A stretch of DNA of 64,000 nucleotides, from assembly GCA_037355855.1 (NCBI GenBank), contig CM074764.1:4700164-4764163 (forward strand), written 5' to 3'. Of the stretch, positions 51,608 to 61,582 are shown one piece after another. The notes under the pieces were generated by a model. It ran no database searches. It was not told the origin of the DNA and worked only from the letters and a program-made list of their open reading frames with translations. Made by a program: the position numbers and the translations under genes. Numbering within the stretch: position 1 is the first letter of the stretch; each line of letters begins with the position of its first letter. Source of the stretch: Pseudo-nitzschia pungens. Its lineage: Eukaryota > Bacillariophyta > Bacillariophyceae > Bacillariales > Bacillariaceae.

Positions 51608-52732
51608 CTATGGTTGCCAAGTGAGGCTGCCGTCAGAGTTTCTCTCGACGCGTCCTCCATGTTGCACGCAATATGATTTGATTGCTTGCTTCATGTGTGC
51701 TTGGAGCGATTCCGAAGCAGTGCTTCCAGTTTCATTGCTAGGAGTCGTAGCAGTGCTGTTGTTGCTGCTATTGCTTCTTTTGGAATATCTGTTCTTTGGG
51801 CATTCGGACCAATCGTGGTCATGTCCTGGAATTCTGCAGGGATTGTTGTACTTTCTTTTGCCATTGGATGGCTCTTGCTCTTGCTCTTCTTCGGATTCAG
51901 CGTCACTGTCACTGTCAGAATTAGAGCTGTTGCTGTTGCTGTCAGCGTCCGTATCAGAGCTGTTGTTATTGCTGTTAGCGTCCGAATCAGAGCTGTTGTT
52001 ATCCGGACCAGAATTGTCGACCGAATCAGAATTGTCGGCCGAATCAGCGTTCTCCGCTGTTCGTTTCGTTTGACGTTCTAAGCAGCTCATATGGTCCACA
52101 ATAAATTGGATAGTGGTATCTTCTTGTATTCCTTGGTGGATTAGACCATAGCTGTTGATCCATTTGTTTGGAAAGCTGTGTAGTAGAATGGTCTTTGCTT
52201 CTGTTGGTGATAGGTCAGTTCCATGGCCTTGGAGCCTTTTGGTATATTTGAAGAGAATTTGCATCCGGTCTGCATGGTCTTTGCATGAGACGTTGCTTGG
52301 TTTCTTGCATTCGGAGCTTCGAAGGTAAGTGTGCATGATATCCTTTGCATCTGTTGCATTGCAATAGTGTTCCTTAATAAAATCATTGATTGCTGCGTCA
52401 TATCCTTCAACGCTGTCTTCATATTGGTATTCGTCGGCTTCTAATGGATCTTGTAGCATGTGTATCCATTTGCTTTGGGCGTCTGTATTTAGGCATCTGG
52501 TGAAGTGTCCTAAATACTTGCTTGCTGGAAGAGATAGATTCTTTGCTGCATTTCGAAAGGCTTCTTCAACAAATAGGAATTCTTCTAGACCTCCTTTGTT
52601 GGTGAATAGAGGGATCTTCATGGCATCTGCGTTCCCATTGGCATCTGTAATGGAGAGCTTGGTGAGTTTTGGCTTGCTCCTCTTGAAAGAAGGAGTATAA
52701 TTGATTGGAGGATCTCTGTAAAGGCCTGCCAT
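51608..52732 (-). CDS. gag: T gag, copy 1
   Basis: 374 aa, ATG 52730-52732, stop TAG at 51608-51610. Starts MAGLYRDPPINYTPSFKRSK. The capsid-like half aligns by eye with the other gags (GGLEEFLFVEEAFRNAA; DARDIMHTYLRS-like DAKDIMHTYLRS). The linker before the zinc knuckle is an acidic Ser/Asp/Asn stretch (DSDANSNNNSSDTDADSNSN, then EEEQEQE), unlike the basic linker of N1/N3/H5. The zinc knuckle CRIPGHDHDWSEC is intact and the tail ends DGSLTWQP. The stop is TAG, not TGA, and no pol follows. Confidence 0.92.
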   Translation of the reverse strand: MAGLYRDPPINYTPSFKRSKPKLTKLSITDANGNADAMKIPLFTNKGGLEEFLFVEEAFRNAAKNLSLPASKYLGHFTRCLNTDAQSKWIHMLQDPLEADEYQYEDSVEGYDAAINDFIKEHYCNATDAKDIMHTYLRSSECKKPSNVSCKDHADRMQILFKYTKRLQGHGTDLSPTEAKTILLHSFPNKWINSYGLIHQGIQEDTTIQFIVDHMSCLERQTKRTAENADSADNSDSVDNSGPDNNSSDSDANSNNNSSDTDADSNSNSSNSDSDSDAESEEEQEQEPSNGKRKYNNPCRIPGHDHDWSECPKNRYSKRSNSSNNSTATTPSNETGSTASESLQAHMKQAIKSYCVQHGGRVERNSDGSLTWQP

Positions 52733-52981
52733 GGTTGTTTCGTATGGTTCAATCGATTCGGTGTTCGATCGATTCGTATCTTTGTTTCCTTCGATCGGTT
52801 CGTTCGATCGATTCTTGTTTCGAGGTTCTTGCTTGATCGTTCGTAGATTTCGTTCGATCGGTTATTCCTTCTTGCTTGTCAGGGTATCGATGTATCCCTG
52901 TTGTTTAGGATAAAGGATGTTTTGGATTCAGTACTGAGTTCCTGTCTGTCTTCTACTTTAAAAGATAAACAGTAATTACTG

Positions 52982-53320
52982 TGTTACACGTTAAGGTAGA
53001 AATACACGATAGGAGTATTTTAAAGGTGAATTGTTATAAAATTGTGTTATGAAAGAGAATGGTTGAATACTTTACGAGATGGGAATGATTCCTTGAGTAT
53101 TGATGAACGATCGAATAATGAATGATATATTATTCGGCGGGCATAATATCAATAATCGGTGAGTCATAGGAATCTTTGTTTGAATTGTATGTGTATTCTT
53201 GTATGTTGAATATTCAGTATATATACACGAATATCATACATATCCTTGTGTATTGGAGCACATGTGGGATTCAATAATCATTTAGAGCCTCTCGTAGGGG
53301 ACCTACGTCAACGTGTAACA
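52982..53320 (-). repeat. T LTR 2 (internal, shared)
   Basis: 339 bp, identical to LTR 1 as read. Serves as 5' LTR of copy 1 and 3' LTR of copy 2. CAGTAATTACTG adjoins at 52970-52981. Confidence 0.92.
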
Positions 53321-54390
53321 TAGTTCCCCAATGATTAGGTGAAGTTTGCATGTGGTTCAATAGAATAGATTCGGAGTTGAGTACTAGTATTGATGGAAAG
53401 AGATATGCTTGTTCGGAGAACCGGTTGAAGATGATATATGCCATTTGAAGTATTCTGAAGATATATATGGTAATGTGGATCAAAGTGGGATTGAAAAAGG
53501 TTCTTTTTGATACTCAAAAAATCAAAGATTTGTTTCTTGTTCTTGAGAAGGGTCATAATGACATGCTAAAAATAGCAAAAAGAGTCGAAGAAAATTCTTT
53601 TCCTCCCCCAACTGTGATGTACCTCTCGGGGTAGTGGAGCTGATTGTGAAATTGATTTCGATTGCTCTTAGGCATAAAAACACCTCCTGTTATAGGAGTT
53701 AAGGTAGGTGAAAAGCCGGAGCGTTGGATGTGTTGCTTGCCGTATCTGCGATTGTATATTAAAGCAGAGAGGGGACGCATTGTTAGTTACTACAGTGTTG
53801 TTTTGTATTTTGCGAAGTGCCGTATACTTTGTTCCGGTCTTTCATTTTCGGGTATTATTTGCAGCAGTCTACTGGAGTTTGGATTTTGTAACTCCAGAGC
53901 ACCTCTGTGGGTTTTGAATATGGATTTCGTGGGATTGCTCCATTATTTTGGAGCTCCCTGTGGACTATTTATGTGTCCAGAACAAGGTTGGCCTTGTTGT
54001 TGCTGCTATACCCTTTTGTTTTGTTTTGCGTCTGTACCCGTATCGATATCAATATTGTCGATTCGATTGATTCATGGCTTTAGCGTCTGTACCCTTGCAA
54101 GTCGATCCGCGTCCAGATCTCTCGCTTTATTTATCTGCCATTTGAATCTGTTATTTTTATTTGATTTGGTTGATTGTCGTTGCCGTCACGTTGGAGCGGA
54201 CTGGAGCGCTATGGATTTTAGTTTGAACGTTTTGTTTGCAACAGGGCTCATCTCTGTAGGTTCCTTCCCCTCTTTTCTTGGGAGTTCTCCTCTATGCGTC
54301 TTCCCAGTCAGCAGGGCTGATCTGGCATTCAGTTCCAGGGGAACTGAAGGCACGGTGCTGGATACTGTGATCCTTTTGTTCATTAGTTGG

Positions 54391-55515
54391 CTATGGTTGC
54401 CAAGTGAGGCTGCCGTCAGAGTTTCTCTCGACGCGTCCTCCATGTTGCACGCAATATGATTTGATTGCTTGCTTCATGTGTGCTTGGAGCGATTCCGAAG
54501 CAGTGCTTCCAGTTTCATTGCTAGGAGTCGTAGCAGTGCTGTTGTTGCTGCTATTGCTTCTTTTGGAATATCTGTTCTTTGGGCATTCGGACCAATCGTG
54601 GTCATGTCCTGGAATTCTGCAGGGATTGTTGTACTTTCTTTTGCCATTGGATGGCTCTTGCTCTTGCTCTTCTTCGGATTCAGCGTCACTGTCACTGTCA
54701 GAATTAGAGCTGTTGCTGTTGCTGTCAGCGTCCGTATCAGAGCTGTTGTTATTGCTGTTAGCGTCCGAATCAGAGCTGTTGTTATCCGGACCAGAATTGT
54801 CGACCGAATCAGAATTGTCGGCCGAATCAGCGTTCTCCGCTGTTCGTTTCGTTTGACGTTCTAAGCAGCTCATATGGTCCACAATAAATTGGATAGTGGT
54901 ATCTTCTTGTATTCCTTGGTGGATTAGACCATAGCTGTTGATCCATTTGTTTGGAAAGCTGTGTAGTAGAATGGTCTTTGCTTCTGTTGGTGATAGGTCA
55001 GTTCCATGGCCTTGGAGCCTTTTGGTATATTTGAAGAGAATTTGCATCCGGTCTGCATGGTCTTTGCATGAGACGTTGCTTGGTTTCTTGCATTCGGAGC
55101 TTCGAAGGTAAGTGTGCATGATATCCTTTGCATCTGTTGCATTGCAATAGTGTTCCTTAATAAAATCATTGATTGCTGCGTCATATCCTTCAACGCTGTC
55201 TTCATATTGGTATTCGTCGGCTTCTAATGGATCTTGTAGCATGTGTATCCATTTGCTTTGGGCGTCTGTATTTAGGCATCTGGTGAAGTGTCCTAAATAC
55301 TTGCTTGCTGGAAGAGATAGATTCTTTGCTGCATTTCGAAAGGCTTCTTCAACAAATAGGAATTCTTCTAGACCTCCTTTGTTGGTGAATAGAGGGATCT
55401 TCATGGCATCTGCGTTCCCATTGGCATCTGTAATGGAGAGCTTGGTGAGTTTTGGCTTGCTCCTCTTGAAAGAAGGAGTATAATTGATTGGAGGATCTCT
55501 GTAAAGGCCTGCCAT
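54391..55515 (-). CDS. gag: T gag, copy 2
   Basis: Same 374-aa protein as copy 1 with no difference seen. Exactly 2783 bp away. Its own leader and palindrome (55753-55764) are preserved. Confidence 0.92.
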   Translation of the reverse strand: MAGLYRDPPINYTPSFKRSKPKLTKLSITDANGNADAMKIPLFTNKGGLEEFLFVEEAFRNAAKNLSLPASKYLGHFTRCLNTDAQSKWIHMLQDPLEADEYQYEDSVEGYDAAINDFIKEHYCNATDAKDIMHTYLRSSECKKPSNVSCKDHADRMQILFKYTKRLQGHGTDLSPTEAKTILLHSFPNKWINSYGLIHQGIQEDTTIQFIVDHMSCLERQTKRTAENADSADNSDSVDNSGPDNNSSDSDANSNNNSSDTDADSNSNSSNSDSDSDAESEEEQEQEPSNGKRKYNNPCRIPGHDHDWSECPKNRYSKRSNSSNNSTATTPSNETGSTASESLQAHMKQAIKSYCVQHGGRVERNSDGSLTWQP

Positions 55516-55764
55516 GGTTGTTTCGTATGGTTCAATCGATTCGGTGTTCGATCGATTCGTATCTTTGTTTCCTTCGATCGGTTCGTTCGATCGATTCTTG
55601 TTTCGAGGTTCTTGCTTGATCGTTCGTAGATTTCGTTCGATCGGTTATTCCTTCTTGCTTGTCAGGGTATCGATGTATCCCTGTTGTTTAGGATAAAGGA
55701 TGTTTTGGATTCAGTACTGAGTTCCTGTCTGTCTTCTACTTTAAAAGATAAACAGTAATTACTG

Positions 55765-56103
55765 TGTTACACGTTAAGGTAGAAATACACGATAGGAGTA
55801 TTTTAAAGGTGAATTGTTATAAAATTGTGTTATGAAAGAGAATGGTTGAATACTTTACGAGATGGGAATGATTCCTTGAGTATTGATGAACGATCGAATA
55901 ATGAATGATATATTATTCGGCGGGCATAATATCAATAATCGGTGAGTCATAGGAATCTTTGTTTGAATTGTATGTGTATTCTTGTATGTTGAATATTCAG
56001 TATATATACACGAATATCATACATATCCTTGTGTATTGGAGCACATGTGGGATTCAATAATCATTTAGAGCCTCTCGTAGGGGACCTACGTCAACGTGTA
56101 ACA
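55765..56103 (-). repeat. T LTR 3 (internal, shared)
   Basis: 339 bp, identical to LTR 1 and 2 as read. CAGTAATTACTG adjoins at 55753-55764. Confidence 0.92.
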
Positions 56104-57173
56104 TAGTTCCCCAATGATTAGGTGAAGTTTGCATGTGGTTCAATAGAATAGATTCGGAGTTGAGTACTAGTATTGATGGAAAGAGATATGCTTGTTCGGA
56201 GAACCGGTTGAAGATGATATATGCCATTTGAAGTATTCTGAAGATATATATGGTAATGTGGATCAAAGTGGGATTGAAAAAGGTTCTTTTTGATACTCAA
56301 AAAATCAAAGATTTGTTTCTTGTTCTTGAGAAGGGTCATAATGACATGCTAAAAATAGCAAAAAGAGTCGAAGAAAATTCTTTTCCTCCCCCAACTGTGA
56401 TGTACCTCTCGGGGTAGTGGAGCTGATTGTGAAATTGATTTCGATTGCTCTTAGGCATAAAAACACCTCCTGTTATAGGAGTTAAGGTAGGTGAAAAGCC
56501 GGAGCGTTGGATGTGTTGCTTGCCGTATCTGCGATTGTATATTAAAGCAGAGAGGGGACGCATTGTTAGTTACTACAGTGTTGTTTTGTATTTTGCGAAG
56601 TGCCGTATACTTTGTTCCGGTCTTTCATTTTCGGGTATTATTTGCAGCAGTCTACTGGAGTTTGGATTTTGTAACTCCAGAGCACCTCTGTGGGTTTTGA
56701 ATATGGATTTCGTGGGATTGCTCCATTATTTTGGAGCTCCCTGTGGACTATTTATGTGTCCAGAACAAGGTTGGCCTTGTTGTTGCTGCTATACCCTTTT
56801 GTTTTGTTTTGCGTCTGTACCCGTATCGATATCAATATTGTCGATTCGATTGATTCATGGCTTTAGCGTCTGTACCCTTGCAAGTCGATCCGCGTCCAGA
56901 TCTCTCGCTTTATTTATCTGCCATTTGAATCTGTTATTTTTATTTGATTTGGTTGATTGTCGTTGCCGTCACGTTGGAGCGGACTGGAGCGCTATGGATT
57001 TTAGTTTGAACGTTTTGTTTGCAACAGGGCTCATCTCTGTAGGTTCCTTCCCCTCTTTTCTTGGGAGTTCTCCTCTATGCGTCTTCCCAGTCAGCAGGGC
57101 TGATCTGGCATTCAGTTCCAGGGGAACTGAAGGCACGGTGCTGGATACTGTGATCCTTTTGTTCATTAGTTGG

Positions 57174-58298
57174 CTATGGTTGCCAAGTGAGGCTGCCGTC
57201 AGAGTTTCTCTCGACGCGTCCTCCATGTTGCACGCAATATGATTTGATTGCTTGCTTCATGTGTGCTTGGAGCGATTCCGAAGCAGTGCTTCCAGTTTCA
57301 TTGCTAGGAGTCGTAGCAGTGCTGTTGTTGCTGCTATTGCTTCTTTTGGAATATCTGTTCTTTGGGCATTCGGACCAATCGTGGTCATGTCCTGGAATTC
57401 TGCAGGGATTGTTGTACTTTCTTTTGCCATTGGATGGCTCTTGCTCTTGCTCTTCTTCGGATTCAGCGTCACTGTCACTGTCAGAATTAGAGCTGTTGCT
57501 GTTGCTGTCAGCGTCCGTATCAGAGCTGTTGTTATTGCTGTTAGCGTCCGAATCAGAGCTGTTGTTATCCGGACCAGAATTGTCGACCGAATCAGAATTG
57601 TCGGCCGAATCAGCGTTCTCCGCTGTTCGTTTCGTTTGACGTTCTAAGCAGCTCATATGGTCCACAATAAATTGGATAGTGGTATCTTCTTGTATTCCTT
57701 GGTGGATTAGACCATAGCTGTTGATCCATTTGTTTGGAAAGCTGTGTAGTAGAATGGTCTTTGCTTCTGTTGGTGATAGGTCAGTTCCATGGCCTTGGAG
57801 CCTTTTGGTATATTTGAAGAGAATTTGCATCCGGTCTGCATGGTCTTTGCATGAGACGTTGCTTGGTTTCTTGCATTCGGAGCTTCGAAGGTAAGTGTGC
57901 ATGATATCCTTTGCATCTGTTGCATTGCAATAGTGTTCCTTAATAAAATCATTGATTGCTGCGTCATATCCTTCAACGCTGTCTTCATATTGGTATTCGT
58001 CGGCTTCTAATGGATCTTGTAGCATGTGTATCCATTTGCTTTGGGCGTCTGTATTTAGGCATCTGGTGAAGTGTCCTAAATACTTGCTTGCTGGAAGAGA
58101 TAGATTCTTTGCTGCATTTCGAAAGGCTTCTTCAACAAATAGGAATTCTTCTAGACCTCCTTTGTTGGTGAATAGAGGGATCTTCATGGCATCTGCGTTC
58201 CCATTGGCATCTGTAATGGAGAGCTTGGTGAGTTTTGGCTTGCTCCTCTTGAAAGAAGGAGTATAATTGATTGGAGGATCTCTGTAAAGGCCTGCCAT
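57174..58298 (-). CDS. gag: T gag, copy 3
   Basis: Same 374-aa protein as copies 1 and 2. Lies next to the outermost 5' LTR, so this copy would have the authentic upstream promoter relationship, although each internal LTR can serve equally. Confidence 0.92.
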   Translation of the reverse strand: MAGLYRDPPINYTPSFKRSKPKLTKLSITDANGNADAMKIPLFTNKGGLEEFLFVEEAFRNAAKNLSLPASKYLGHFTRCLNTDAQSKWIHMLQDPLEADEYQYEDSVEGYDAAINDFIKEHYCNATDAKDIMHTYLRSSECKKPSNVSCKDHADRMQILFKYTKRLQGHGTDLSPTEAKTILLHSFPNKWINSYGLIHQGIQEDTTIQFIVDHMSCLERQTKRTAENADSADNSDSVDNSGPDNNSSDSDANSNNNSSDTDADSNSNSSNSDSDSDAESEEEQEQEPSNGKRKYNNPCRIPGHDHDWSECPKNRYSKRSNSSNNSTATTPSNETGSTASESLQAHMKQAIKSYCVQHGGRVERNSDGSLTWQP

Positions 58299-58547
58299 GG
58301 TTGTTTCGTATGGTTCAATCGATTCGGTGTTCGATCGATTCGTATCTTTGTTTCCTTCGATCGGTTCGTTCGATCGATTCTTGTTTCGAGGTTCTTGCTT
58401 GATCGTTCGTAGATTTCGTTCGATCGGTTATTCCTTCTTGCTTGTCAGGGTATCGATGTATCCCTGTTGTTTAGGATAAAGGATGTTTTGGATTCAGTAC
58501 TGAGTTCCTGTCTGTCTTCTACTTTAAAAGATAAACAGTAATTACTG

Positions 58548-58886
58548 TGTTACACGTTAAGGTAGAAATACACGATAGGAGTATTTTAAAGGTGAATTGT
58601 TATAAAATTGTGTTATGAAAGAGAATGGTTGAATACTTTACGAGATGGGAATGATTCCTTGAGTATTGATGAACGATCGAATAATGAATGATATATTATT
58701 CGGCGGGCATAATATCAATAATCGGTGAGTCATAGGAATCTTTGTTTGAATTGTATGTGTATTCTTGTATGTTGAATATTCAGTATATATACACGAATAT
58801 CATACATATCCTTGTGTATTGGAGCACATGTGGGATTCAGTAATCATTTAGAGCCTCTCGTAGGGGACCTACGTCAACGTGTAACA
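58548..58886 (-). repeat. T LTR 4 (terminal 5' LTR)
   Basis: 339 bp. One substitution versus the other three LTRs (G at 58840). CAGTAATTACTG adjoins at 58536-58547. TSD GGGAA follows. Confidence 0.92.
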
Positions 58887-59841
58887 GGGAAATATCCACA
58901 CAAACAGATATCTCTAAGACTGAAACCCGGATCCAAGCCCATACACAAGAAGCCTTATCCAGTTGCATACAAAAGAGAAGACCTATTCAAAAGGGAGCTC
59001 CAGAATCTATGCAATGATGGAGTACTCAAACGATGCACTGGACCAGCTGAATGGGCATTCCCTACCTTTATTGTCCCAAAGAAAGACAACAGAGTTAGAT
59101 GGGTATCAGACTTCAGAGAACTGAATGAACTCCTTGAGCGCCGACCATATCCAATCCCCCGGATACAAGATATCATGAACAAGCGTGGCAAGTACACCCA
59201 CTTCACCAAGATAGACTTGTCTATGCAATACTACTGCTTTGAACTGGACGACGCAAGCAAGAAACTCTGTACCATAGTCACTCCCTATGGTTGCTATGAA
59301 TATCAAAGACTACCAATGGGTGTCAAAGTCTCTCCAGATGTTGCCCAGCAACTAATGGAAGATATCCTACAAGACACTGACTGTACTGTCTATATTGATG
59401 ATATAGGCGTTTGGACCAATGGATCCTTTGATCTACACATGAAGACCATTGATAAAATCATAGACCGGCTCAATCAAAATGGACTCAAGTGCAACCCACT
59501 CAAGTGTGATTGGGCTGTACAAGAAACTGACTTCCTTGGATATTGGATGACTCCCACAGCAGTTAAGCCATGGAGGAAGAAGATAGAAGCTATCCTCCAT
59601 ATGGACCGACCACGAACTGTGACTCAAGTCAAGTCCTTCCTCGGCGCAGTAGGATACTACAGAGACATGTGGCCCCGACGCTCTCATGTCCTAGCTCCTC
59701 TATTTGACATAACAGGGACCCCCAAGAAAACTCCTCAAGCAGCTGCCATCAAAGGCAAGCAAAGGAAAGCTCCTTCAGCTTTCACTTGGGGTCCTGCTCA
59801 AGCCAAAGCCTTTCAAGAAATGAAAGCCATGGTGGCAGCAG

Positions 59842-60155
59842 TGTAACACTCTAGGGTAGAATTAGATGGAGTGGTACGCGATAGAGGTATTTTAATAAAG
59901 AATAATTATAAATTTGTAAAATTGTGAATGGTTGAATACTTTACGAGATGGGAATGATTCCTTGAGTATGGGATGAATGAGCGATCGAAGATTATCAGCG
60001 AGTCATGAGACTCTTGATATTTATCTTGATACTTGAATATCGAACTGTAAGTATATACTGAACATACATACATGAATACCACATATATTGGAGTACATGC
60101 GGGATTCAATAATCATTTAGAGACTATCGTAGGATCGTAACATTAACATGTTACA
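59842..60155 (-). repeat. R1 3' LTR (subfamily D')
   Basis: 314 bp. On plus starts TGTAACACTCTAGGGTAG and ends CATTAACATGTTACA. Closest to the H4 LTR. Confidence 0.87.
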
Positions 60156-61000
60156 TAGTGCCCCAATGATTAGGTGAAGTTTGCATGTGGTTCAATACAA
60201 TAAGGTTCGGAGTTGAATAGTATCGATGGAAAGAGATATGCTTGTTCGGAGAACCGGTTGAAGATGATATATGCTCTTTGAGATATTTCAGAAGATATAT
60301 GGTAATGTAGATTGAACTGGGATTGAAGAAGGTTCTTCGCGATACTTTAGAAATCGAAGATTTGTTTCTTGTTCTTGAGAAGGGTCGTAAAGACATGGTA
60401 AAAATAGCAAAAAGAGTCGAAGAAAATTCTTTTCCTCCCCCAACTGTGATGTACCTCTCGGTGTAGTGGAGCTGATTTTAAATTGAATTCGGTTGATGTT
60501 TGAAATCGGTTGCTCGTGGTTAGGCATAAAAACACCTCCTGTTGTAATAGGAGTTGAAGGTAGGTGAAAAGCCGGAGCGTTGAGTTGTTGTTGTCGTTGT
60601 TCAAAGCCGTTGCTATGTCTGCGATTGTATAGTGACGCAGAGAGGGGACGCATTGTTAGTTACGGTTTGAATCGATGTGTAAATTCAGTTGCGATTTGCC
60701 GTATTCTTTGCTGGTCTTTATTTAGGTGTATTTGCAGCAGTCGACTGGAGTTCTGAATTTTTGTAACTTCAGAGCACCTGTGTGGATTTTGAATATGGTT
60801 TTTGTGGGATTGCTCTTTTATCTTTGGAGCTCCCTGTGGACTATTCGTTTGTCCGGAACAAGGTTGGCCTTATTATTGCTGCTGTACCCTTTAGTTTGTT
60901 TGCGTCTGTACCCTTATCGATATCGATATTGTCGATTCGATTGATTGATTGATTCATGGCATTCTTAGCGTCTGTACCCATTGCAACTGGTTCGCGTCCG
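59842..61000 (-). mobile_element. R1: gag-only-type element (subfamily D') running into the assembly gap
   Basis: 3' LTR 59842-60155, polypurine tract ATTGGGGCACTA on minus, then ~850 bp matching the pol-less spacer of T and H4. Shared landmarks are CACCTCCTGTTGTAATAGGAG (as two short blocks), the linker remnant AACCTTGTTCCGGACAAAC and GACGCAGAGAGGGGACGCA. The N gap starts before gag would be reached. It inserted into H5 RNase H after codon KAMVAA; the expected TSD partner is not visible. Confidence 0.78.
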
Positions 61001-61500
61001 NNNNNNNNNNNNNNNNNNNNNNNNNNNNNNNNNNNNNNNNNNNNNNNNNNNNNNNNNNNNNNNNNNNNNNNNNNNNNNNNNNNNNNNNNNNNNNNNNNNN
61101 NNNNNNNNNNNNNNNNNNNNNNNNNNNNNNNNNNNNNNNNNNNNNNNNNNNNNNNNNNNNNNNNNNNNNNNNNNNNNNNNNNNNNNNNNNNNNNNNNNNN
61201 NNNNNNNNNNNNNNNNNNNNNNNNNNNNNNNNNNNNNNNNNNNNNNNNNNNNNNNNNNNNNNNNNNNNNNNNNNNNNNNNNNNNNNNNNNNNNNNNNNNN
61301 NNNNNNNNNNNNNNNNNNNNNNNNNNNNNNNNNNNNNNNNNNNNNNNNNNNNNNNNNNNNNNNNNNNNNNNNNNNNNNNNNNNNNNNNNNNNNNNNNNNN
61401 NNNNNNNNNNNNNNNNNNNNNNNNNNNNNNNNNNNNNNNNNNNNNNNNNNNNNNNNNNNNNNNNNNNNNNNNNNNNNNNNNNNNNNNNNNNNNNNNNNNN
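61001..61500. other. assembly gap, 500 N
   Basis: Exactly 500 ambiguous bases, a typical placeholder size, so true distance is unknown. Retrotransposon R1 is to the left and an 18S rRNA stub to the right. Open frames spanning the N run are meaningless. Confidence 0.99.
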
Positions 61501-61582
61501 AAGTAAAATATTTATACTTAGACATGCATGGCTTAATCTCTTTGAGACGAGCGTATGACTACTGGCAGAATCAACCAGGTTG
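61501..61582 (-). rRNA. 18S rRNA gene, 5' end only (rest in gap)
   Basis: On minus the sequence reads AACCTGGTTGATTCTGCCAG, TAGTCATACGCTCGTCTCAA, AGAGATTAAGCCATGCATGT, CTAAGTATAAATATTTTACT: the universal start of small-subunit rRNA. The ACGCTCGTCTC variant is typical of diatoms. Two departures from the usual sequence are visible: GATTCTG for GATCCTG, and an extra AG (CAAAGAGATTAAG for CAAAGATTAAG). They could be base errors at the contig edge or a diverged copy. The rest of the gene would extend left into the N run. Confidence 0.9.

Larger units (their letters stand above)
50199..58886 (-). mobile_element. T: three-copy tandem array of a gag-only LTR element
   Basis: Four LTRs (starts 50199, 52982, 55765, 58548) enclose three interiors at an exact 2783-bp period. 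The outer ends are flanked by TSD GGGAA (50194-50198 and 58887-58891). The interiors look identical. Each contains, on minus, the CAGTAATTACTG palindrome next to its upstream LTR, a CGATCGA-rich leader, a 374-aa gag, and then ~1.07 kb with no pol domain before the polypurine tract (ATTGGGGAACTA). A gag-only non-autonomous element (TR-GAG-like) present as LTR-sharing tandem copies. Confidence 0.92.
39050..59841 (+). mobile_element. H5: gypsy element (LTR subfamily A) broken into five blocks by later insertions
   Basis: Blocks in order: 39050-39823 (5' LTR, leader, gag start), 42794-43339 (gag end), 43340-44318 (linker, protease), 49981-50198 (protease-RT spacer), 58887-59841 (RT, start of RNase H). 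Interruptions: N4, N5, T and R1, with matching TSDs for N5 (13 bp) and T (GGGAA). The reading frame is continuous across N5 and T when they are removed. The 5' TSD is GTCAT (39045-39049). The 3' half is beyond R1 and the N gap. About 165 nt of gag are missing at the N4 junction. Confidence 0.8.
43340..59841 (+). pseudogene. pol: H5 pol in three exposed blocks
   Basis: Block 1 (43340-44318) follows the gag TGA in frame: TLPPAPQELDAST linker, protease LLDSGSSG, DLILGRDFLHL, MKDTSLYHDN. Block 2 (49981-50198): MLMEELEDAELFADD ... FNGELG. Block 3 (58887-59841): KYPHKQISLRLKPG, RT with YIDDIGVWT, and RNase H start up to KAFQEMKAMVAA where R1 enters. All three blocks share one frame when insertions and TSD copies are removed. 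RNase H active site onward is not visible. Confidence 0.8.

Noticed and set aside
50879..51676. 265-aa plus-strand ORF repeated three times (also 53662, 56445)
   Set aside because: Starts at TTG and lies antisense to the gag-pol linker remnant and gag 3' end of T; high Ser/Leu/Cys composition is typical of a complement frame.
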